The notes below the pieces were generated by a model. The model saw only the letters and a list, made by a program, of their open reading frames with translations, made no database searches and was not told the origin of the DNA. From Methanomassiliicoccaceae archaeon (GTDB taxonomy: Archaea; Thermoplasmatota; Thermoplasmata; Methanomassiliicoccales; Methanomethylophilaceae): a DNA stretch of 14,917 bases. Of the stretch, positions 7,898 to 14,917 are shown piece after piece. How positions within the stretch are numbered: position 1 is the first letter of the stretch; each line of letters opens with the position of its first letter. The position numbers were made by a program, and so were the translations under genes. The stretch lies in NCBI GenBank assembly GCA_009780795.1, contig WQZJ01000017.1, positions 1-14,917 of the forward strand, given 5' to 3'.

Positions 7898-7901
7898 TTT
7901 A

Positions 7902-10900
7902 ATGGCCAAAAACAGAGCTGTTGCCTCTCGTAAGAGAGTTGCTGCTAGAAGTGAAAATGGCGTAAAGCGTTCGTTAAAAGATTCTTTGTCGGGGCCGATG
8001 GTCGGAAAGTTCGCACTTCTGATGGCCGTCGTGCTCATAGTATCAGCACTCGCGGGTTCGACCCCTGCGAATGACGAATCATCTTACGTGTTGAGTGATG
8101 ACAAGGATTGGTCTCAGCCTGTTCCGAACATAGGTACGAACATAGGCAACATGACATTGATACAGACGACGACCCTGAGTGGTAACGGCGAGGTCACTCT
8201 CAGCCCGGGATACATATATCTCGTGACGGTCGCGGGCAGCAGTGGAGCCGCAGGTGCTTCTTCCAGTAACGGGGCCGCGACCGGAGGCTCCGGAGCTTTG
8301 ATAGGAGCATGGATAAACCTGGCTGAGAACGAAAGCTACGAGGAGTTCAGTTACAGGGTCGGGGTCGGCGGAAGCACGACCGGAGGTGGTGCCGGTGCAG
8401 GAGGGGCTGGAAGCTCCTTCTTCTACGGCGATATTCCGATAATCGTCGCCGGAGGCGGCGGAGGCGGAGGTAGCCGATCTGTGAACGATAACCAGAGAGG
8501 AGGTAACGGAGGCAATGCAGGCTTTGGTGCTTCTGTGCCCTATGGTGGCGGTATAGTCTATGCCGGCTCTCCGGGAGAGACCCGGAGCACCCCCCAGACG
8601 TCCGGAAGCGGCGGAGGTGCCGGAAGCATCACCACAGGTGCGGGCGGAAGCGCGGGCGGGAACGGCGGCGCAGGTGCAGGCGGAGGCACAGGCACAAGCA
8701 CGAACGGATTCATCGGCACCGGCGGGAGCGGAAACTCGGTTGCAGCTACGACCGGCGGCGGAGGCGGCGGAGGCGGCGGCTACAGAGGCGGCGGAGGAGG
8801 CGGAAGCGGCGATATAGGCCATGCCGCAGGCGGCGGAGGAGGCGGAGGTTCAAGTTTCATCAGTGATATGGTGATCCCCGCATCGGCGACGTCGCGGACA
8901 GGAAGCGGATTCATTCAGATACAGCAGTACGCGATCGTCGAGGACGCAAAGATCCTCAGCGACGACGCGGAGGAGTTCTATACCGGTGCCCCTCAGACGA
9001 AGATAGAGGAGATAACGAAAATACTGGGCTTGGACACCGGAATGGAATTGACATCAGGGCAGAAAGATGACCCAGAGTCCGCTAACTACTACTTACAGTT
9101 CAATTATTTCGAGGATGAAGATAAGACGATCCTCCTTAGCGGACCTCCTACAGATGCTGGTACATACTATGTGGAGATATCTTTCTCGGGCCATGTCAGA
9201 TATCCCTCCACGGATACGGTGACGGTGGAACTGACGATCAAACCGATCCCTCTAACAAAGCCTTCTGCGATAGACAACAGAGCTCCGTACAATGAGGGAC
9301 TTCCGGTAACGCTCCTGCTGAGGAATTTCATAAACAACATGAACATAATGACGGTCTCCGGTCACATAGAATCAGCGATGTCCATTCCTGGCCCTCCCGA
9401 CGATCCGTATATCGCGGTCGTCGTTCTCGAAGACAAGCACAATTACCGTTGGATCAACTCATCCGATCCGGATGACACGGACGATGTCCTGATTCCATGG
9501 TGGATAGTCGAGAGCCTTTCCATAACAGGTAAGGTGACCTTCTTCAGCCCGGATAACCCGAGTCATCCGGCCGACTGGACCCCGCTCGAGGGAGTGGAGG
9601 TCTTCTATTCCACACGGAACAACGCGGACCCGGACCCGCATTGGATAGATTGGCCGTCAGTGAGGACGGACGAGAACGGAATGTACACGATACTCTTCGT
9701 TCTCGGTGACGATATAAGATTGGACAACGGAGAATCACTCGGTTACGTCCCGAACCCGGGCCAGTTGCCGCGTGAGCTGCTGGGGTTAACGGAGAAAGTA
9801 ACATCGCCCGGTAACGGGGATTTCACGATGTACTACGACCCGAGTAAAACATTCACGATATCGGGTAAGGTGACCGGGCCGACAGGGGACAGTATACCGG
9901 ATGTTCAGATAGAGTACACATACACTTTCGGCGGAGTGACATATGATCCCTATGTCAATACGAAAGAGGACGGGACATATGTCATCACTCTACCGGCCGG
10001 GGCTGCATTCTTTGAGATCACACGCGTCTTCATGGCCGGATTCGAAGAGCCGGATCAGGAGGACCTGCTCGAGATCGAACTGATCCTCGACGATTACATA
10101 TTCGACATCGAACTGGAATACACCAAAGAGATGTACACAGTAGGATTCTATGTGTACGATGAGGAAGGAAAGCCCATACAGGGCGCCGTTCTGCATTACA
10201 ATCTAAGGTACGACAGCGGTGACGGGACACCCGAGGACGAATTGGGGATACCGACCAAACTGAAAGAGGGCAAGTCGGGATTGATATCATATCCGACGAA
10301 CATAGACGGAGTGACCTGGATCGAAGCCCCCTCGGAATGGGGTGTGATAGAGGGGATCGACGACTATTGGCTGTGGATCGAGATAATCGGTGTAACGTAC
10401 ACGGTAACATCCACGTCCGAGAAGGGCTATGTGCTGGTCACGCTGCTGCCGGATTGGCCGGATGGATTCGAATGGACCAGTACCGCCGATCCGTGGAACG
10501 TCCTGCCCGGAGATGAGGACCACCTCAATTTCCTGCCTCCGCGCTTCTTCAAGATGGATGACTACACGGACGAAAAGATATTGGGCGAATATGAGATGAG
10601 GTCCGTGCCCGTCGTGGAGTTCCGTCCGTCCAACGGACAGAGCCCGTGGAGGGTAATGGTCGATCCGGTAACGGGCCTGGTGGAAGAACCGTCCGCAAGC
10701 GACCCGCGTCTGCGCAACGACGGATACGAGAAGCCGCCCCTGTGGTTCGTTCTCGGGTCTGACCCCGAGCACGATGACCCATGGGATTTCGACAATGATG
10801 AGGCGGAAGGCCTGACGATACTGGTGGCGGTCTGGGAAAGGATACCGGGCATGCTGACGATAACGGTCAACGCGAAGTACACCACATGGGAGTTCGTGGA

Positions 10901-13900
10901 GCCCGAGAATTATGCGGCGGTGTTTGAGAACGATGAATTGATCATAACGTTCAAGTCCGATCTGGGTTACGAGCTGCCATCGCGCTCAGGCATCACTGTC
11001 ACCATGGGAGGGGAAACCTTCAACCTTCATGATTGGTACCGCTCCACGCTCACCGATGCAATATTCACCATAGATAAAGATCTGATAGACGATGACATCG
11101 TCATAACCTTCGAGGCCGAACCATCCGGGATATTCGTTCATTTCGCCGTCATGGGCGGCGGAGGCACACTGACGGCGATGGTCGGCGACAAGAGGATAGA
11201 GACCGGAACACAGGTCAATATGGGCACGGTCATAGTGTTCACAGGGAATCCCTATGATACCACATGGCAGGTGTCAGGATGGTATCTGAACGGAAGCTCC
11301 AACGGTGAGACCGGTTCATCCTTCACACATACCGTGGCAACGGTCAACAACAACATAGGGGTAACGTTCGAGAGGGTCATGAGGAACGTCGAATTCAACT
11401 ACGGGGAGGGAGGCGGTTCGATATCAGGATCGATATTCGGCGGTAGCTCCATATCCTCGCCGACCACGGTCCTCACGGGACAAACGATACAACTCAATGC
11501 ATCACCGTTGGCAGGATACCGCATACTCGCATGGTATGCGGAGGATTCGAGCGGCGTCAAGACCCAGGTCGCGAGCAGAACGCCTGTTTTGATATACACG
11601 GTGACCGACGACGTGAAGATCACGGTCGAGTTCGATTTCGATCCGGCCTATGTGTTCACGTTAGAGGTCCTGGTAACGAACAGGGACGGAGGCGCCCCGT
11701 TATCGAACGTTCTGATAGAGTATACGATAACCAACCCGGAGACCGGAGGGGCCATGGTACGTGACGCACGCACGGGGTCGAACGGAATATACGGCCTGAT
11801 GGTACCGCCCGGGATGATCCTTGAGATAACGAGGATTAGTATGGCAGGGTTCCAGGAACCGCCGCCGGGAGAACTGTTCGGGCCGGAGCCGATAGACGCC
11901 GACCGGAGCTGGACGATCTCCCTGGATTATGCGGCGGACACCCGCAAGATGGAGTTCTACGTATTCGATATCGATACCGGAGACCCCATACCAGGAGTGG
12001 TACTGAACTACAATTTGAGGTACGACAGCGGCGGATCGGATGATGTCGACTACGACGGGATACCGTTCCTCACCTACATGTCGGGGACCACGGAGCCCAC
12101 GGATACGGAAGGGCTGACATATGTCCTGGTCCGTGCGGAATGGGGAGGGGATTTCTGGTCGTGGATCGAGATAACAGGCGTGACCTACGCGGTAACGCCC
12201 ATTCCCGATTATACACACGTCCTCGTCACGCCGCTTCCGGATTGGCCGTCCGACAGCAGCCTATGGCCGTCCGACGGCTGGCCGCCCGGTTTCGATCCAG
12301 AGGGACTCCCTGCCCCGGATGATATATGGGCGTACTACGGGTCGTTCGGCGCACCGAGATTCTTCAAGATGGATTTCGATCCGGATTTCCCGCCTCTGGC
12401 TTGGCCTTTTCCAATGAAGCTCGCACCTGCCGTTGAGTTCGATCCCAATAACAATGGACAGAGTCCGACGTGGAGAGTGCCCACGGACGGAAGTGGCCGT
12501 GTGCCGGTGCAGAGCGACCCGCGCTGGGACGGATACGATTTCCTCGGATGGTTCCTTCCCGGGTCCGATCCTTATGTGGATGATCCCTGGGATTTCGTGA
12601 ACGGTACGACAGATGTGTTCATGATCCTGGTTGCCGAATGGGAAAGAATACCTGGCATGCTGACGGTAACCGTCGATGCGAAGCACACGACATGGGAGTT
12701 CAAAGTCCCGCCGGACTATGCAGCAGTGTTCGGCGGTGATCCGCTGACCGTGGAGTTCAAGGCGAACCTCGGATACATACTGCCTTCGACGGCAGGTTTC
12801 GGAGTATCCATAATGATGGACGGCGACCCCTTCACGGACTATACTTGGCAGGTATTCCCTGCATCCGATCCGGCGGACACATTCGCGAGGCTCATAATCG
12901 ACCCGGGTTACATCTATGATGACCTGGTCATAAAGGTGGAGGTCGAAGAATCAGACATCTACATATCATTCGGTATCATCGGCGGGACCGCCGGCGATCT
13001 GTATGTGGTGATACGCGGCGAGACCTACCATTACCCATACCATGCGGACGGTCTGTACAACGAGATCAGGGTCAACGAGGGTGAGATACTGTCGTTCACC
13101 GCGGTCCCCGATCCAGGATACCGCATAAAGACGTGGTGGGTCGGCGATGACCGCACAGGTGTGACATCATCGCCGTTCCTGTTCACAGTGGGTGACGAAA
13201 GTGAGGAGATATACGTTGAGTTCGATCAGACGCTGATATCCCCGACGAGCCATGACTTCGGTGTGGCCGCCGAGGGCTATGCGAACGCTCCGCTGGAAAA
13301 GGTGTTCACCATAACAAACAACAGCACAGTGGTCACGATCACCAACCTGGCGGTTTTGGATACGTTCCTCGGCACAGCGTTCGAGATAGTCGGCACAGTG
13401 CCGGACACGATACTGCCACGTGATTTCATCACGATAACGGTCCGCCCGGTGACCGGTCTGTTGGCAGACGTGTACGAAGGCAAACTGGTCATAGAGGGCG
13501 ACAACTATCTGAGGTTCGATATCGAGCTGAGGTTCGAGGTCACTGATTACACAGCGACGGTGAACGCGAACCTGGACGGCTCCACATGGACCCCATCCCC
13601 GCCGACGTTCACTCTGGTCAAGGATGATGATGAGTCGGAAACTCATATAGACAACGGTTCGAAGGTCGTTCCCGGGACATATAAGATATATGCCGACGGC
13701 GAGGATACCGGAGAGACGATAACGATAGTCGACTCATCGGACTCCAAGACGCTGAACTACTTCACGCTGACCCTCACTGGCGGTAATGGTATTGACGATG
13801 TGTATATGGGCGCCGTCGTGTCCACGACCGGTGCATTCCTCGAGAACTCGTCGGTGAGCATCAGCGCGCTCGTAGGTACGGGATATGCATGGCTCTACTG

Positions 13901-14917
13901 GACAGACGATGATGATGGTGACAGTGTTCACAGCACGACCAATATGATCACAGTAACGATCACGGACACACTGAACCTCACGGCGAACGCGAACCCGGTA
14001 GCTACCGTCACAGTGACATTGGACGGAGCACCGAGACACAGTCTCGCAGTGACACTGACATCTGACAACGGCGTGACGTTCATCACTATGCCGGAAACGA
14101 CGGTCGGAACTTCCGGCATCTATGCGGCAGGTGTACCCGGTGACGCAGGCGGCGTGATATACAAGATATACATCGGCGGAGCGGACACCGGAAGGACGAT
14201 CACGATCTATGAGGTTGCGAACAGTGCGACGCTGAACTACTTCACGCTGACCCTGGTTCCAGGTATAGGTGTGGCCTCGGTCACCGGTGCGGGTATTCAG
14301 CTGGCAGGTTCGACGGTGTCGATCGACGCGACCCTGAACACAGGGTTTGCATGGGTCGGCTGGGCATACACGGCGACGGCTGCTCCGTTCGATGACGATC
14401 AGAACGCATCGTTCACGATGCCGTCGAACACACTCGGTCTCACGGCGACCGCGAACCCGGTAGCTACCGTCACAGTAACATTGGACGGAGCACCGAGACA
14501 CAGTCTCACGGTCGAGCTGTCATCTGATAACGGTATGACGTTCATCACTCTGCCGGAAACGACGGTCGGAACTTCCGGCATATATGCGGCAGGAGTGCCG
14601 AACGGTATGTACACGATATATGTCAACGGTGAGAACACCGGAAGGACGATCGCGATGAGCAACGCTGCTAACAGTGCTACGCTGAACTACTTCACACTGA
14701 CCTTGACCGCAGGCACTGGAATAACATCTGTGACAGGCGACGGTCCGCGGCTCGCGGGTTCGACGGTGTCGATCAATGCCGCAGTTGACACAGGACTCGT
14801 ATGGGTCAACTGGACCAATGACAGCGGCGGTGCTGAGTATGCTGCGGCACAGAACGCATCGTTCACAATGCCGTCCAGCATACTGGGACTCACCGCTAAC
14901 GCTAATCCGATAGCCAC
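7902..14917 (+). CDS. giant adhesin-like cell-surface protein (3' partial)
   Basis: The frame is open for 2338 codons and runs off the right edge. The N-terminus is basic (MAKNRAVASRKRVAARS), followed by a hydrophobic segment at about 37-52 (FALLMAVVLIVSALAG), a signal peptide or membrane anchor. Residues 112-320 are glycine-rich, with a run of nine glycines, and resemble the Gly-rich domain family known from ALK/LTK receptors. Two Ig-like MBG-type modules follow at about 350-540. Carboxypeptidase-regulatory-like folds (SISGK/ITGKV…DENGMYTI style) lead into two copies of a large composite module (651-1251 and 1252-1777). Each contains an InlB B-type repeat (903-979 and 1509-1581). An ASH-like domain spans about 1778-1883. 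A tandem array of about 150-residue repeats then begins at 1884. The protein is acidic and has many N-glycosylation sequons (NSS, NNST, NAS). The likely role is attachment or surface coating; no enzymatic domain is seen. The C-terminal anchor lies outside the window. Confidence 0.9.
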   Translation, partial: MAKNRAVASRKRVAARSENGVKRSLKDSLSGPMVGKFALLMAVVLIVSALAGSTPANDESSYVLSDDKDWSQPVPNIGTNIGNMTLIQTTTLSGNGEVTLSPGYIYLVTVAGSSGAAGASSSNGAATGGSGALIGAWINLAENESYEEFSYRVGVGGSTTGGGAGAGGAGSSFFYGDIPIIVAGGGGGGGSRSVNDNQRGGNGGNAGFGASVPYGGGIVYAGSPGETRSTPQTSGSGGGAGSITTGAGGSAGGNGGAGAGGGTGTSTNGFIGTGGSGNSVAATTGGGGGGGGGYRGGGGGGSGDIGHAAGGGGGGGSSFISDMVIPASATSRTGSGFIQIQQYAIVEDAKILSDDAEEFYTGAPQTKIEEITKILGLDTGMELTSGQKDDPESANYYLQFNYFEDEDKTILLSGPPTDAGTYYVEISFSGHVRYPSTDTVTVELTIKPIPLTKPSAIDNRAPYNEGLPVTLLLRNFINNMNIMTVSGHIESAMSIPGPPDDPYIAVVVLEDKHNYRWINSSDPDDTDDVLIPWWIVESLSITGKVTFFSPDNPSHPADWTPLEGVEVFYSTRNNADPDPHWIDWPSVRTDENGMYTILFVLGDDIRLDNGESLGYVPNPGQLPRELLGLTEKVTSPGNGDFTMYYDPSKTFTISGKVTGPTGDSIPDVQIEYTYTFGGVTYDPYVNTKEDGTYVITLPAGAAFFEITRVFMAGFEEPDQEDLLEIELILDDYIFDIELEYTKEMYTVGFYVYDEEGKPIQGAVLHYNLRYDSGDGTPEDELGIPTKLKEGKSGLISYPTNIDGVTWIEAPSEWGVIEGIDDYWLWIEIIGVTYTVTSTSEKGYVLVTLLPDWPDGFEWTSTADPWNVLPGDEDHLNFLPPRFFKMDDYTDEKILGEYEMRSVPVVEFRPSNGQSPWRVMVDPVTGLVEEPSASDPRLRNDGYEKPPLWFVLGSDPEHDDPWDFDNDEAEGLTILVAVWERIPGMLTITVNAKYTTWEFVEPENYAAVFENDELIITFKSDLGYELPSRSGITVTMGGETFNLHDWYRSTLTDAIFTIDKDLIDDDIVITFEAEPSGIFVHFAVMGGGGTLTAMVGDKRIETGTQVNMGTVIVFTGNPYDTTWQVSGWYLNGSSNGETGSSFTHTVATVNNNIGVTFERVMRNVEFNYGEGGGSISGSIFGGSSISSPTTVLTGQTIQLNASPLAGYRILAWYAEDSSGVKTQVASRTPVLIYTVTDDVKITVEFDFDPAYVFTLEVLVTNRDGGAPLSNVLIEYTITNPETGGAMVRDARTGSNGIYGLMVPPGMILEITRISMAGFQEPPPGELFGPEPIDADRSWTISLDYAADTRKMEFYVFDIDTGDPIPGVVLNYNLRYDSGGSDDVDYDGIPFLTYMSGTTEPTDTEGLTYVLVRAEWGGDFWSWIEITGVTYAVTPIPDYTHVLVTPLPDWPSDSSLWPSDGWPPGFDPEGLPAPDDIWAYYGSFGAPRFFKMDFDPDFPPLAWPFPMKLAPAVEFDPNNNGQSPTWRVPTDGSGRVPVQSDPRWDGYDFLGWFLPGSDPYVDDPWDFVNGTTDVFMILVAEWERIPGMLTVTVDAKHTTWEFKVPPDYAAVFGGDPLTVEFKANLGYILPSTAGFGVSIMMDGDPFTDYTWQVFPASDPADTFARLIIDPGYIYDDLVIKVEVEESDIYISFGIIGGTAGDLYVVIRGETYHYPYHADGLYNEIRVNEGEILSFTAVPDPGYRIKTWWVGDDRTGVTSSPFLFTVGDESEEIYVEFDQTLISPTSHDFGVAAEGYANAPLEKVFTITNNSTVVTITNLAVLDTFLGTAFEIVGTVPDTILPRDFITITVRPVTGLLADVYEGKLVIEGDNYLRFDIELRFEVTDYTATVNANLDGSTWTPSPPTFTLVKDDDESETHIDNGSKVVPGTYKIYADGEDTGETITIVDSSDSKTLNYFTLTLTGGNGIDDVYMGAVVSTTGAFLENSSVSISALVGTGYAWLYWTDDDDGDSVHSTTNMITVTITDTLNLTANANPVATVTVTLDGAPRHSLAVTLTSDNGVTFITMPETTVGTSGIYAAGVPGDAGGVIYKIYIGGADTGRTITIYEVANSATLNYFTLTLVPGIGVASVTGAGIQLAGSTVSIDATLNTGFAWVGWAYTATAAPFDDDQNASFTMPSNTLGLTATANPVATVTVTLDGAPRHSLTVELSSDNGMTFITLPETTVGTSGIYAAGVPNGMYTIYVNGENTGRTIAMSNAANSATLNYFTLTLTAGTGITSVTGDGPRLAGSTVSINAAVDTGLVWVNWTNDSGGAEYAAAQNASFTMPSSILGLTANANPIA
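8235..8860 (+). repeat. glycine-rich domain coding region
   Basis: Codons 112-320 of the giant protein are dominated by Gly, Ala and Ser, built from GGC/GGA-rich DNA such as the nine glycine codons at 8754-8780. Hydrophobic landmarks between the glycine runs (LIGAWINL, YRVGVGG, SSFFYGDIPIIVAGGGGG, GGGGGGGSSFI) match the pattern of the Gly_rich family rather than pure low complexity, so a folded polyglycine-helix domain is plausible. Confidence 0.7.
9852..11654 (+). repeat. composite module, copy A (about 601 codons)
   Basis: Copy A of a large in-gene duplication. Landmarks shared in order with copy B are EITR-x-MAGF-EP, V-LNYNLRYDSG (here VLHYNLRYDSG), W-WIEI-GVTY-VT, PRFFKMD, VEF-P-NGQSP, DPWDF and WERIPGMLT. 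It ends with two divergent InlB-like units (around VSGWYLNGSSNGE and GYRILAWYAED), where copy B has one, which explains its greater length. Confidence 0.85.
11655..13232 (+). repeat. composite module, copy B (about 526 codons)
   Basis: Copy B repeats the landmark order of copy A: EITRISMAGFQEP, VVLNYNLRYDSGG, WSWIEITGVTYAVT, APRFFKMD, AVEFDPNNNGQSP, DPWDF, WERIPGMLTVTVDAK. The InlB B repeat keeps its full core here (GYDFLGWF), which copy A has lost (GYEKPPLWF). DNA similarity is still visible around 10837 and 12642, so the copies are homologous but well diverged. Confidence 0.85.
13551..14917 (+). repeat. tandem array of about 150-codon repeats, continuing past the edge
   Basis: Units start at 13551 (149 codons), 13998 (154), 14460 (150) and 14910 (cut by the edge). 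Each has an N-terminal part (TLDGAPRHS…GIYAAGVP…Y-IYV-G-DTGRTI) and a C-terminal part (LNYFTLTL…LAGSTVSI-A…TGF-WVGW…NASFTMP…LTANANP) that resembles a divergent InlB B repeat. Units 2 and 3 share long nearly identical DNA blocks, while unit 1 is clearly more diverged. Confidence 0.9.

Noticed and set aside
8051..8070. A tRNA T-arm-like sequence, GCGGGTTCGACCCCTGC
   Set aside because: It sits inside the coding sequence of the giant protein and has no acceptor, D or anticodon arms around it.
8560..8817. An 85-codon plus-strand frame within the glycine-rich region
   Set aside because: It is the alternative frame of GGC/GCA-rich DNA (Ala/Glu-rich product), inside the giant gene.
13734..14501. A 255-codon minus-strand frame in the repeat array, and similar ones at 10287-10772 and 11700-12218
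   Set aside because: Cys/Arg-rich products antisense to a well-supported repeat protein. Their internal repetition merely mirrors the sense repeats.
13551..14917. Regular spacing suggesting a CRISPR array
   Set aside because: The period is about 450 bases and the whole unit is in-frame protein-coding sequence, not short repeats with unique spacers.

Overview
The window looks archaeal. Three genes are preceded by AT-rich TATA-like boxes at archaeal spacing, the condensin genes are of the archaeal type, and the right half is a giant surface protein of the adhesin-like class common in gut and rumen methanogens. Base composition and protein style fit Thermoplasmata, most likely the order Methanomassiliicoccales. 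That assignment is inference. All four confident gene ends are TAA or TGA (smc TAA, scpA TGA, scpB TGA, HTH gene TAA). This is weakly consistent with a lineage that reserves TAG for pyrrolysine, but four genes prove nothing.

Left third (1-5394). After a possible C-terminal fragment of an upstream gene and a short promoter region comes a compact operon, smc-scpA-scpB, with gaps of 4 and 1 nt. It encodes a complete SMC-ScpAB condensin: the ATPase, the kleisin bridge and the winged-helix kleisin partner. All three look intact.

Middle (5395-7901). This is about 2.5 kb of gene-poor DNA. It holds a 15-bp palindrome behind scpB, a strongly pyrimidine-skewed tract, one intact 177-aa double helix-turn-helix protein that resembles the DNA-binding half of an IS630-type transposase without its catalytic half, and a possible 55-codon reading frame interrupted only by TAG. 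The stretch looks like an accessory or decaying region.

Right half (7902 to the edge). One reading frame stays open for 2338 codons and runs off the window. It begins with a basic N-terminus and a single hydrophobic segment. It continues with a long glycine-rich domain, bacterial-type Ig-like modules, two copies of a 530-600 residue composite module that each contain a Listeria-Bacteroides (InlB B) repeat, an ASH-like domain, and finally a tandem array of about 150-residue repeats that is still running at the edge. It is best read as a very large cell-surface adhesin-like protein. The conserved condensin operon and this surface gene have no evident functional link; the window joins core and accessory DNA.
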